DNA from: an uncultured Clostridia bacterium
GTDB taxonomy: Bacteria > Bacillota > Clostridia > Christensenellales > UBA1242
Assembly (NCBI GenBank): GCA_937896905.1
Contig: CALBOE010000006.1
Span: 1-64,000, forward strand
Reading direction: 5' to 3'
Length of the DNA: 64,000 nucleotides
Part shown: positions 1 through 7,784 of the stretch, one piece after another
Position numbering within the stretch: the stretch's first letter is position 1
Layout of the letters: each line of letters opens with the position of its first letter
Translations under genes and position numbers: made by a program
The notes under the pieces: generated by a model
What the model saw: the letters and a program-made list of their open reading frames with translations, nothing else
The model's database searches: none
What the model was told of the DNA's origin: nothing

Positions 1-28
1 ATTTAGTTGATTTGGTTGTTGTTTTCAT
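1..28 (-). CDS. 5' end of a gene cut by the window edge
   Basis: An ATG on the minus strand at 26-28 is preceded by an AGAGGTG ribosome site and opens a frame (M-K-T-T-T-K-S-T-K) that runs off the window start. The leader closely resembles that of the gene at 472-1314, so both may belong to the same local family. Product unknown. Confidence 0.45.
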
Positions 29-431
29 ATACTACACCTCTTCCTTTTCGCAAAGCTTTTCACCTTGCTAAATTTAATTTTTAAGCGACTAATTTTGCGC
101 TTAGTATTTATATTATTCTACACAAAACGACCAAAAAAAACAAACAATTTAAGCAAATAATTATATTTTTTTAAAACACCCAAGAAACAAAAAAATGTGA
201 GCAAAAACCGAAAATAAATTCTAAATTAAAATGCAAAAAATAAATTTACAAACAAAATAAACAACACAAAAAACCGCTTTAAAAATTAAAAAACAATTAA
301 AAATTTAATAAAATTTATTATTTTTTGCTAAAAAATCGCATTTTTTATCCTTTTTTTTAACTTTTTTTCGTTTTTAATTAAATTTTTTTAAAATGTTAAT
401 TTGTTAAATTTTAATTTTTTAAAAAATAAAT
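29..431. other. AT-rich intergenic stretch
   Basis: About 400 bases of extremely AT-rich sequence with long A and T runs. I see no credible reading frame, RNA gene or clear repeat. It presumably holds the promoter of the truncated minus-strand gene at the left edge. Confidence 0.5.
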
Positions 432-464
432 AAAACAAAAAACCACTCCTTAATTAGAGCGGTT
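432..464 (-). terminator. Intrinsic terminator of the 472-1314 gene
   Basis: Read on the minus strand, AACCGCTC and GAGTGGTT form an 8-bp stem (one G-U pair) around an 8-base loop, followed directly by a T-rich run. It lies eight bases past the stop codon of the gene at 472-1314. Confidence 0.8.
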
Positions 465-471
465 AATTTAT

Positions 472-1314
472 TTAAAATAAATAATCGTCTGAACGCAACT
501 CGTTAAGCGTTGTTGCCTTGTTAAATATTTCCTCGCCCAAAGCGCTTTCTAATATCCCCGCATTATAGTTTCTAATTCTTCTGTTTGCTCCCGGCACAAT
601 TGCTATATCTCTGCTGTTTTCCAAAACCGATTTAAATGTTGTTTTGCCACGAGAATTTGCCAAATGAATGTTATACATTGCCTTTGCCTGAGGTTGAGAT
701 ATGTACATTTCGTCTGGCATAACAATATAGTCGCTTAAGCTTGAAAATATAGGGTCGGTTGAAATGCAATCGTTGGTGTGGCGAATTGCTGATTGGTAAT
801 CCAAATTATTTAAATACACCCATAACGCACCAAGCCTGTGGCCTTGGATTGATTTTATTGGAATTAGTGTTCCATCTTTTAATATCACGCCCTCAGCCAA
901 AGCACTCTTCTTTGCTTCGTCAAAGCTTAGCACATTATCTCCCAATTTAATTTGTGGTCGGTCGACATTTATCTGCAACTCTTTTGTTAAAAATCCTAAT
1001 TCTATAAATAAAGCAACTAAGGTTACAAGAGGATGATTAAACACAAAATTATCGTAAACATTCATTATGGACACACTTCTTCTAATGCCTGTGCTTTTGA
1101 TGGATAAATATTCTTCATATAATTCGTCGAAGCCATTATCCTTAACATATTGCAATGCCGCTTTAAACATTTGCGGCAATTCCTCTGGCGCAATTTTGCC
1201 CTTATGCAACTCTGGATTGATTTTTGCATTTCTTCTAAATAGTTCTTCCATTGTTGTTAACTGTTGAAAAACTTCAAACTCTTGCATTCCATCAAAATTG
1301 TATTCTTTACTCAT
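472..1314 (-). CDS. Conserved-looking protein of unknown function (280 aa)
   Basis: I do not recognise this protein. It is a soluble 280-residue chain without signal peptide or membrane segment. It is acidic near the N-terminus, has a mixed alpha/beta look, and contains segments such as IQGHRLGALWVYLNNLD and IVPGANRRIRNYNAG that suggest a folded globular domain. The ATG at 1314 is preceded by AGAGGTG four bases away, and an intrinsic terminator follows, so it is a complete single-gene unit. Its leader resembles that of the truncated gene at the left edge. It lies outside the tRNA-linked repeat and the phage-like cassette, and nothing in the context points to a role. Confidence 0.7.
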   Translation of the reverse strand: MSKEYNFDGMQEFEVFQQLTTMEELFRRNAKINPELHKGKIAPEELPQMFKAALQYVKDNGFDELYEEYLSIKSTGIRRSVSIMNVYDNFVFNHPLVTLVALFIELGFLTKELQINVDRPQIKLGDNVLSFDEAKKSALAEGVILKDGTLIPIKSIQGHRLGALWVYLNNLDYQSAIRHTNDCISTDPIFSSLSDYIVMPDEMYISQPQAKAMYNIHLANSRGKTTFKSVLENSRDIAIVPGANRRIRNYNAGILESALGEEIFNKATTLNELRSDDYLF

Positions 1315-1374
1315 ACTACACCTCTTTTATATACCGCTTATGTTAAACCAACAACAAAAATTTGTCAATACAAA

Positions 1375-1406
1375 AAAAGAAAAAAGAGCCCTAGACATTA
1401 GAGCCC
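1375..1406 (-). terminator. Intrinsic terminator of the lipoprotein gene
   Basis: On the minus strand GGGCTCTA folds onto TAGGGCTC (eight pairs, two of them G-U) around a 5-base loop and is followed by a long T-rich run. The arms are also direct repeats of GAGCCC, an uncommon way to build a terminator. Confidence 0.65.
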
Positions 1407-1418
1407 TTATCCTTCTTA

Positions 1419-2264
1419 TTATCTAATTCTTCCAACAGGTTCGTTTTTAATATTTTCGTTTGGAGTTTGATTTATATTATTATCTGTAACCGTTACATTT
1501 ACCACAGTGTTACCTTCTTGACTTGCTGCGGTGTCTATTAAGCAACCAACTATTTGACCAGCATCTCTATCTGCATCTATTGCGGTATTTTTAACAGAAC
1601 AATTATTAATAACTCCGTGCGTTGCTCCCATGATTGCGCCAGCTTTATCTCCACTTTCATCATCATTTGCATAGATGCAAGAAACTTCAGCATTTTCTAC
1701 ATGGCAGTTTTCAACAACTGTGTTTCTAGATCCCCATCCCGCAATAACAGCAACAAAGTGATTGCCAGTAACTTCAGCATTAACCACTTTTACATTTTTA
1801 ACTGTGCCTTTTATAGCGCCAAATAAGCCTACTGCAAAAACCCCGGTTTGATCGTGTTGAACTTTTTGTTGTGATGTAGAACTTTCAACTTTTAAATTAT
1901 GGATTTTGCGATTGCCCCCATCAAACGTTCCTTTGAATAAATGACTTTCTTCCAAAACTGACGTAGATCCGTTAACAATCAACTTACCAATTGGTGTCCA
2001 TAGTTTGTTTTTAAGATCTAAATCTTGCGTCAACTTAATGGTAATACCATAATAATCTGTTCCATTATTAACGTCTTCTGCAAATCCTGCAAGTTCTTCT
2101 GCGGTTTCAATGGTTATTTCATTGTTAACGGCAGCGGAAACGGTTGTTTTTGTTCCATCCCAAACATCTCCTACAAAACCAGGGTTATCGTTACAAGCAG
2201 ATAACACCATCATTCCGGAAAACATTAAGCATGCAACAAGCATAAAATTTAAAAATTTCTTCAT
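1419..2264 (-). CDS. GLUG-type surface lipoprotein
   Basis: Predicted lipoprotein of 281 residues. The N-terminus has the classic charged, hydrophobic and lipobox order (MKKFLNFMLVACLMFSG, then LSAC), giving lipidation at Cys24. The mature part contains repeating units of the GLUG/right-handed beta-helix type: glycine-rich turns next to short beta strands such as GLFGAIKGTVKNVKVVNAEV and AGAIMGATHGVINNCSV. An opening segment (ITIETAEELAGFAEDVNNG, then LTQDLDLKNKLWTPIG) is typical of bacterial GLUG surface proteins. Such proteins usually act in adhesion or carbohydrate contact outside the cell; the ligand here is unknown. The start has a strong AAGGAG site and the gene ends at a terminator, so it is monocistronic. 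Confidence 0.8.
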   Translation of the reverse strand: MKKFLNFMLVACLMFSGMMVLSACNDNPGFVGDVWDGTKTTVSAAVNNEITIETAEELAGFAEDVNNGTDYYGITIKLTQDLDLKNKLWTPIGKLIVNGSTSVLEESHLFKGTFDGGNRKIHNLKVESSTSQQKVQHDQTGVFAVGLFGAIKGTVKNVKVVNAEVTGNHFVAVIAGWGSRNTVVENCHVENAEVSCIYANDDESGDKAGAIMGATHGVINNCSVKNTAIDADRDAGQIVGCLIDTAASQEGNTVVNVTVTDNNINQTPNENIKNEPVGRIR

Positions 2265-2515
2265 TCTAATTTTCTCCTTATTGTTATTATACTAGCCTTT
2301 TAATAAAATATTACGCATTTTTAGAACTCAATCCTAGTTTAATCGACCTTGCTAGAAATCACCCCAAAACTATCAAGTTAAATATATAAAGGTGGCTTAA
2401 CTTTGTTTGTTATTAGCAGTATAAGCCAATTTGCAAGCAAAGGTCAAACAAATTTGGCAAAATTACTGAATAATTCTACATACACTTTAAATAATAATCT
2501 TTTTGTTTAAATCAA

Positions 2516-2543
2516 TTGCTTTTTTTGTTTGGTGTGATATAAT
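2516..2543 (+). promoter_or_regulatory. Promoter of tRNA-Gln
   Basis: TTGCTT at 2516 and TATAAT at 2538 are 16 bases apart, and a TGA before the -10 gives an extended -10 element. The expected start falls a few bases before the tRNA. Confidence 0.7.
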
Positions 2544-2555
2544 AATAAGGTTTAT

Positions 2556-2630
2556 TGGGGTATCGCCAAGCGGTAAGGCTCTGGTCTCTGAATCCAGCAT
2601 GCGTTGGTTCGAATCCAACTACCCCAGCCA
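2556..2630 (+). tRNA. tRNA-Gln (anticodon CUG)
   Basis: A 75-base cloverleaf begins TGGGGTA and ends TACCCCA, discriminator G and an encoded CCA. The anticodon loop CTCTGAA carries CTG and reads CAG codons. The D arm (GCCAAGCGGTAAGGC) and T arm (GGTTCGAATCC) match bacterial tRNA-Gln. The last anticodon-stem pair is T-T. Its 3' 25 bases are repeated at 2800-2824, consistent with use as an integration target. Confidence 0.95.
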
Positions 2631-2642
2631 ATTAAATAAACT

Positions 2643-2669
2643 AACTTATCCCACCGATAAGTTTTTTTA
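2643..2669 (+). terminator. Terminator of tRNA-Gln
   Basis: AACTTATC and GATAAGTT form an 8-bp stem with a CCACC loop followed by a run of T, about a dozen bases after the tRNA. Confidence 0.85.
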
Positions 2670-2799
2670 TTATCGTTAAAGAACCAACGCGTTTATAGGG
2701 CTCCCACGAAATTATGATTGAGTGGGATAAGGAGCAAAGCAACTACCAATGAAGTTTGCAACACTTTGCAAACGATTATCAAAGTTGCATTTGCGACGC

Positions 2800-2824
2800 G
2801 GTTCGAATCCAACTACCCCAGCCA
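2800..2824 (+). repeat. Duplicate of the tRNA-Gln 3' end (att-like)
   Basis: These 25 bases repeat the tRNA positions 2606-2630 exactly, from the T arm through CCA. The 169 bases between the copies hold no gene. They contain a GTGGG/CCCAC stem and other short palindromes, so they look like the remnant of an excised or decayed element. Integrases that use tRNA genes leave just such duplicates. No integrase gene is present nearby. Confidence 0.7.
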
Positions 2825-2842
2825 AATAACAATTAAACAAGC

Positions 2843-2875
2843 AAAAAACGGCACTGCAATTCAGTGCCGTTTTTT
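2843..2875. terminator. Bidirectional terminator
   Basis: A 14-bp perfect stem (AAAAAACGGCACTG with CAGTGCCGTTTTTT) around a 5-base loop, with A and T runs on both sides, can stop transcription in either direction. It overlaps the stop codon of the holin gene and closes the minus-strand phage-like cassette. Confidence 0.9.
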
Positions 2876-3539
2876 AATTAACAATGCTGTAGCACGTAGA
2901 TTGTTCTTCTTGCGTTGACGAGTTTTCGCTTAACATATCTTCAGGCTTGGGCATTTCTTCAGTTTGCAAAATTTCCTTGTTAAGTTCTGTAAGTTGCCCA
3001 TTTGTTAAACTCTCTTCTTCCACCGTTTTGTTGATAGCAAGTTGATTTAAGCAATAGTTTAAATCTGCAGAGATTTTATTTATAATAGCTTTAAAATCGT
3101 TTTCATTAATGCCATCACTGTTTTCAACCGCAGAAACAAAGGGTGTGTTGTTTAATCCTTCCGTAACTGCCTCTTCCACTGTTGCTGTTGAATTGACTTC
3201 TATTGCAATTTCATGTTGAATATTTTCGCCATCATTTTCCAATGGCAAATTCTCGCCTTCAACCGCTTCCGGAATTGGTTGTTGAATACTTTCCACATTT
3301 AACGCAGGAGTTTCTGAAGGTGTTTCTGTTTTGTTTTCTGCTTTATGTTCTGTTTTAACGCTTGATTTGGTTGGATCATTAATAATTCCAATAACCACCA
3401 AAAGCCCAAGAACAGCAGTTACAATTTCGTTGGCATAAGCAACATCAAATTGCAAATCGAACGCTTGCAAAATTAACAACACTGCACTTACAAGTGAAAT
3501 CCAAAAGTTATAGTTTGTTAATCGGTTATTCCATTTCAT
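2874..3539 (-). CDS. Phi-LC3-type holin with long acidic tail
   Basis: The first 60 or so residues match the phi-LC3 holin family: a short basic start (MKWNNRLTNYNFWISL), a membrane segment at about residues 12-28, a second hydrophobic stretch (VTAVLGLLVVIGIIND) and the family's hallmark DPTK end. Family members are normally 70-90 residues and form the membrane lesions that end phage lysis. This one is 221 residues: about 160 extra residues are acidic, rich in Glu, Ser and Thr, and probably disordered. No endolysin gene lies beside it. AAGGAG precedes the ATG. It is the last gene of the cassette. Confidence 0.8.
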   Translation of the reverse strand: MKWNNRLTNYNFWISLVSAVLLILQAFDLQFDVAYANEIVTAVLGLLVVIGIINDPTKSSVKTEHKAENKTETPSETPALNVESIQQPIPEAVEGENLPLENDGENIQHEIAIEVNSTATVEEAVTEGLNNTPFVSAVENSDGINENDFKAIINKISADLNYCLNQLAINKTVEEESLTNGQLTELNKEILQTEEMPKPEDMLSENSSTQEEQSTCYSIVN

Positions 3540-3669
3540 AATTACTCCTTAGGATAATTATTCCTTATTTTTTAGGTTTTCCATTTTTGATAGTTTTTCA
3601 AAAATTAAATTGGCTTTTATGTTGTGCAAAAATCTATAATACATATTAAACTTTTTGAAAACGTTTAAA

Positions 3670-5097
3670 TTAATATTCATAATAGCCCAGTTCCACCCTT
3701 TCCACCTGTGCAGTTGTTTCGTTGGAAGAAATATCTAACCAAATCTGCTTGCAACAAATTTGAAAATTAAATTCGTTTAAACCATTAACGTACGTTGTAA
3801 ATGAAGTTGCACCATTATCGTGCTTTAAGTTGAACTTAACTCCGCAATCCGCCACCACTTGCAACTTGGTAAATAGTTTTGTGGAAAAATTGTTTGTTAT
3901 AACTTTTGTTGCCCAAAACTTTGGCAGAGCCGACCCAAAATAAGTGCTGGTTTCCACAATTTGCCCCAAAGCTTCGGTGTGCCCAGTGTTAAATGTTATT
4001 AACATTTTTTCAAATTCGTCCAGCTTAATTGGAAGCCAACTAGCAACATCAACTCCGCGAATTATTTGATAGGAAAAATCTTGTGTGTTAACAACTAAAA
4101 TTGCGTTGTTTTTATAATCCTCTTGTTCACATAAAATTTGCTTACTATCTCCAAAATTTAAACGTAAGGCCAAATAATAGTTTTCACCCAAACTTGAAGC
4201 GGTTGCGTTGTCGTTTTTAACTGGAAGAATTGTAGAGATATTAATATCTGTTTTGCTAACCTTTACCCCATTAAAAGAGTAAATCCCTTCAACAGTTGCA
4301 AACATAACAACATTTCCGCACACACTAACAGTGTTTGTGAATATTTTTGTATTAGAAGCATAAACCTGGCTTACTGTTGCATGATTTTTAGTAAAGTTAA
4401 TTTTAGAAATTCCATATTCCCTAAACACAAAAACATCTTCATTAAAAGTGATAATTTTTCTGGCATAACCCAAATCGTCTTCAAGTGATATGTATCCAGA
4501 ATTGTTGCTTATGTTTCCAATGGCTTCAGGGTTTAAGTTTGTTGCATACCACACTTTGAAAGCGGGTTCTTTAATTGTGCAAAACAAAACGCCCTCGTTC
4601 ATACACATACTTGTTATTATTGGAACATTTTGTATTGTGTATGGTGAAAGATTTGTTTGCCAAACCACCATTTTGTCTGTACTGGCAAGAATTATTGCAT
4701 CGTTATTATCCTTTTTGTAGGTTAAGGTTAATGGCGCACTTTCAAACTGCAAGCCGTAAAGCCAATAAAGATCGGCATCTCCATCAAAAAGTTGATGAAT
4801 GTAAACCTTTTTGTCATCTCCATATAACAAAACTCTGTGTTGAGTGTTGCCAGAAGTTGGAAAATATTGTTTAAAATATTCCACACCTTTAACCTGAGTT
4901 ATTCCTGCAGAATCAATGTTAAGTTCACTCTCTGCCGTGGCTCCACGCATAAGCGGAAAAGTTGCAACTCCAACACCCAACGAATTTTTGAGTGCGTTTG
5001 TTGGATGATAGTTATAAAAATTATCAGTTACAACCTCACTGCTTTCAACATTGAAATTATTAAATTTGTTTATTTCAATGCGCTTTTTTGTTTTCAT
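3670..5097 (-). CDS. Putative tail-hub (P22 gp10-like) protein
   Basis: This 475-residue protein has no obvious motif. Its length, place after portal, coat and connector, and repeating beta-strand pattern resemble P22 gp10, the beta-propeller hub that plugs the portal. Suggestive stretches include EDVFVFREYGISKINF, followed by a segment on channel-blade-like strands (VMFATVEGIYSFNG). The start is placed at 5097 because its ATG forms an ATGA overlap with the upstream stop and sits six bases after AAAGGAG; an upstream ATG would lie directly on that site. The homology is inferred from architecture, not from recognisable residues, and a different neck or tail protein is possible. Confidence 0.55.
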   Translation of the reverse strand: MKTKKRIEINKFNNFNVESSEVVTDNFYNYHPTNALKNSLGVGVATFPLMRGATAESELNIDSAGITQVKGVEYFKQYFPTSGNTQHRVLLYGDDKKVYIHQLFDGDADLYWLYGLQFESAPLTLTYKKDNNDAIILASTDKMVVWQTNLSPYTIQNVPIITSMCMNEGVLFCTIKEPAFKVWYATNLNPEAIGNISNNSGYISLEDDLGYARKIITFNEDVFVFREYGISKINFTKNHATVSQVYASNTKIFTNTVSVCGNVVMFATVEGIYSFNGVKVSKTDINISTILPVKNDNATASSLGENYYLALRLNFGDSKQILCEQEDYKNNAILVVNTQDFSYQIIRGVDVASWLPIKLDEFEKMLITFNTGHTEALGQIVETSTYFGSALPKFWATKVITNNFSTKLFTKLQVVADCGVKFNLKHDNGATSFTTYVNGLNEFNFQICCKQIWLDISSNETTAQVERVELGYYEY

Positions 5098-5654
5098 TCC
5101 CATCTCCTTTGTGGCAATATAAAGCATCGTAAATCTTTTAAACTTCCAGCCTTTTCTATGTAGGAATTGTGGTAGCGTTCAAAATCTTCAAACATTCCCT
5201 TATTTAGACAATAATATGCACACAAACCAAACACAACAACGTCCATTCCTAATTGAGCCAAAAACTCAACATCGTCAAAAAGCGAAGTTATTTCTGGATA
5301 GGTTGAATACTTAATTGTGTAAACCCCATCTCTTTCTAGCACAAGGCAACGATTAATAATTTTAAATGCAACGGCATTTTCGTTTTCATACACGTTTTGC
5401 ACACGAATGAAGTTGGTTAAATTGTTTAATGGAAAGTTTAAGTTTTCCACTTCAATTTCTTGCATTTTAGAAACCGGCACATAACTTGTGCAAAGTTCTT
5501 GCAAAGAAAATTTGGTTAAATTAAAAAGTTTTTTAATGCTTGCACTTTCCAAAGCTTCGGCTTGGTTTTCTTCATTTATTTCTTCCAAAATTGATAGTTC
5601 TGCTGAAAGCCCCAGAAATTCGCAAGCGGATTGAATTATGTTTCTTATTTTCAT
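5094..5654 (-). CDS. Putative head-tail connector protein
   Basis: Protein of about 186 residues, placed between coat and tail hub as connector or adaptor proteins are in podoviruses (P22 gp4, T7 gp11). It opens with a helical segment (IRNIIQSACEFLGLS) and ends with a region rich in aromatic residues (YYCLNKGMFEDFERYHNSY), as is common in neck proteins. The ATG at 5654 has AAGGAG about 12 bases upstream, rather far. A TTG at 5681 in frame is possible but has no ribosome site. It is coupled to the next gene by an ATGA overlap. Confidence 0.55.
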   Translation of the reverse strand: MKIRNIIQSACEFLGLSAELSILEEINEENQAEALESASIKKLFNLTKFSLQELCTSYVPVSKMQEIEVENLNFPLNNLTNFIRVQNVYENENAVAFKIINRCLVLERDGVYTIKYSTYPEITSLFDDVEFLAQLGMDVVVFGLCAYYCLNKGMFEDFERYHNSYIEKAGSLKDLRCFILPQRRWE

Positions 5655-5690
5655 TAAATGTTTTATCTCCTTAAATGACAAATTAAGGAA

Positions 5691-6017
5691 CTATCGTTCT
5701 ATAAATTCGTCAGAAATTGCATCATTAAATTGCGAAAGAACGCCTCGTTTTTCAGCGTTCTCCCGTAATTTATTTTCGTTTTCTATGTTTGCTAAAATAT
5801 TATCTATATTTGCACTTTTTGTTTGATGAACATAATTTAAAGTGCGCTCATCTAACGCACTAAAAGGTAAAGTTAAACAATAACTTGTTCCAATTTGGGC
5901 AGAGTTATGCACCTCGAAAAGAGCTGTTGATGTATTGTAAACTATGTAATAATTTTTATCTATATATTTAATCCTTTTTGAAATTTCATATACATCACTG
6001 TTAATTTTTAAGCGCAT
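5691..6017 (-). CDS. Small phage-cassette protein of unknown function
   Basis: A 108-residue protein with an initial beta-rich half (YEISKRIKYIDKNYYIVYN) and a helical, charged second half (IDNILANIENENKLRENAEKRG). AAAGGAC lies before the ATG. It sits directly after the coat gene, where podoviruses often encode small head-completion or decoration proteins. I do not recognise the family and give no firm function. Confidence 0.6.
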   Translation of the reverse strand: MRLKINSDVYEISKRIKYIDKNYYIVYNTSTALFEVHNSAQIGTSYCLTLPFSALDERTLNYVHQTKSANIDNILANIENENKLRENAEKRGVLSQFNDAISDEFIER

Positions 6018-6042
6018 AACTTGTCCTTTTAATTGTTATATT

Positions 6043-7221
6043 TTAAGCAAATGGGTTTGTTACTGTTGAACTGATATTTGTGAATTTTGCCTGGCCATTT
6101 GGTTGGTCGCAAATTAAATCTGCATATTTAACCAAAGTTGCAGTGTAGGCTGGATATCCTGCCTTTTGGCGTAAGATTTTTCCGCCTTCGCCTTCAATCC
6201 ATTCCCAATCGCAAAGTTGATGAAGAGTGAATTTGCTTGTGTCTAGCATATACAAGGTGTCGTCTGCAACAAATCTGTCCGAAACAACTGGAATTCCATT
6301 AAAGCTAATGGCCTTGTATCCGCCTTCTAAATTGGTAACGTCAATATTACGGCGATAGCAAGCCAAATATTGTTGATAAGCACGTTTAACACCTGCGCCG
6401 CAAGTGATAAAGTCGATGTTAGAACCAGTGTTTTCTTCTAAAAAGTCAACCGCAGTTTGAAGAAGTGAATCACTAATTTCTTGGCTGGTTGAACTTGTGT
6501 ATGGGTTAAGCCATTTATTTGCAGCTCTGTTCAAACCATAAAGTGTTGCGCTAGAACCAAAAATTGCGCCCAAACCAGTAATTTCATTGTTTTTGCTGCC
6601 TTGAACATAGAACACGTCGCCCGCATTCATAGATGCAGGAGTTGTGGTGAAGGCAACTGTTTTGTTAACTCTGTCCACATACGCAATTCTAAGCCCTTTG
6701 TTTGTGCTTGCATCTCCGACCGCATCATAAACGTCAACAACCATTCCTTCCATTAAATTTTTAACAGAATCAACGGTTGCAACTCCGCCAGCAAAAGACG
6801 AAACAGTTGCAACGGCGCCAGTTCCATCGCCATAAAGCATACGTCCAAGATTAAATTTAGACGCAGTTAACAACCCTTCCATTTCGGCGTTAAGAAGGTC
6901 GATAAATGCACAACTGCTTGCGGAACTTGCACGAATTGCTTTATCGCTAATTTCAATTGTTCCATAAAGGTTTTTAAGTGTTGTTTTAAATTGAACATAA
7001 TTGTTTTCTTTGGCAGTTGGAAGTTCTCCAGTTTCACTGCCAGCACCAATCCCGCCATTTAGTCCAACTGGTGCAACTTTAATAATTTGTTTGCCATAAA
7101 CATCGCTAGACGATTGTTTAATTTTGGCAAGCAAAGGGTTTGTTTTTGTGTTTAATTGATTGCATGCCGCAACCAAATATGCATCTTTAAGTGCATTTTG
7201 TGCTGTGGTTAAATCTACCAT
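6043..7221 (-). CDS. Major capsid (coat) protein, HK97-fold type
   Basis: The 392-residue protein has the features of Clostridia phage coat proteins. The N-terminal stretch ends in a TNPLLAKIKQ motif, then comes a glycine-rich E-loop-like segment (GLNGGIGAGSETGELP), then a domain ending in the recognisable FNGIPVVSDRFVADDTLYMLD. It lies immediately after the scaffold gene, as in P22-like head modules. GGAGAATTTT precedes the ATG. It would form the icosahedral shell together with the scaffold at 7231-7782 and the portal at 7785-9641. The length is usual for the family and no damage is visible. Confidence 0.85.
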   Translation of the reverse strand: MVDLTTAQNALKDAYLVAACNQLNTKTNPLLAKIKQSSSDVYGKQIIKVAPVGLNGGIGAGSETGELPTAKENNYVQFKTTLKNLYGTIEISDKAIRASSASSCAFIDLLNAEMEGLLTASKFNLGRMLYGDGTGAVATVSSFAGGVATVDSVKNLMEGMVVDVYDAVGDASTNKGLRIAYVDRVNKTVAFTTTPASMNAGDVFYVQGSKNNEITGLGAIFGSSATLYGLNRAANKWLNPYTSSTSQEISDSLLQTAVDFLEENTGSNIDFITCGAGVKRAYQQYLACYRRNIDVTNLEGGYKAISFNGIPVVSDRFVADDTLYMLDTSKFTLHQLCDWEWIEGEGGKILRQKAGYPAYTATLVKYADLICDQPNGQAKFTNISSTVTNPFA

Positions 7222-7230
7222 AAAATTCTC

Positions 7231-7782
7231 CTATTTTTGTTTGATGATTGATTTTGCCAATTTGCCCGCTTCTTGGATTGTTGTTGGGCTGTTTGGCTTA
7301 GATAAAAGAATGTTACTGCTACTTTCCACTTTGATTGGTGAACTTTGAGTTACTTTTGAAAGATATTCTTTAATGATTTTATCTTTAATTTCCGCATTGG
7401 AAAAAATGTAGTTATTCAAAAATTCGCCATCATTGGCAAAGTGTTCTGCCGATTTGTAATTATCTGCAAGAAGCTTAACCGCAGTTTCTTCTAAACTAGC
7501 ACCTTCTTGATTGGTTAAAGTTTCTTTTAGCACGTTCCTAAAAGGTTTAACCTGTTCAAATTTTGTTACAAATTCTTCCACTCTTTTTTCTATTTCTGCT
7601 TGTTTGTTTAAAGCAAGTTGCGTCTTCTCGCTTTCTTGTTCAAGCAGTGCGAGCCTTTGGCTCTTTTTGGTAAATTCTGCTTCTAGGTTTGAATACGCTT
7701 TTAACAAACTTTCCGCATCTTTAAATTTACCCAAGTTTTCGGTGGAGCCTAAACATTCTTGTTTTGGTTGTTCCATTTCCAT
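7231..7782 (-). CDS. Head scaffolding protein
   Basis: A 183-residue, highly helical, charged protein. The motif GKFKDAESLLKAYSNLEAEF followed by TKKSQRL is typical of phage scaffold proteins found between portal and coat genes. The middle part is coiled coil (ALLEQESEKTQLALNKQ and on). The C-terminal end is basic (AGKLAKSIIKQK), as in scaffold domains that contact the coat. It would guide assembly of the procapsid and be released or degraded. The ATG at 7782 follows AAAGGAG at good distance. Order and spacing (2 bases after the portal stop, 9 bases before the coat stop codon's downstream partner) fit co-translation. Confidence 0.8.
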   Translation of the reverse strand: MEMEQPKQECLGSTENLGKFKDAESLLKAYSNLEAEFTKKSQRLALLEQESEKTQLALNKQAEIEKRVEEFVTKFEQVKPFRNVLKETLTNQEGASLEETAVKLLADNYKSAEHFANDGEFLNNYIFSNAEIKDKIIKEYLSKVTQSSPIKVESSSNILLSKPNSPTTIQEAGKLAKSIIKQK

Positions 7783-7784
7783 AA

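Noticed and set aside
2631..2799. A second tRNA gene between the repeats
   Set aside because: Only the 3' arm of tRNA-Gln is present at 2800-2824; no acceptor 5' strand, D arm or anticodon arm precedes it.
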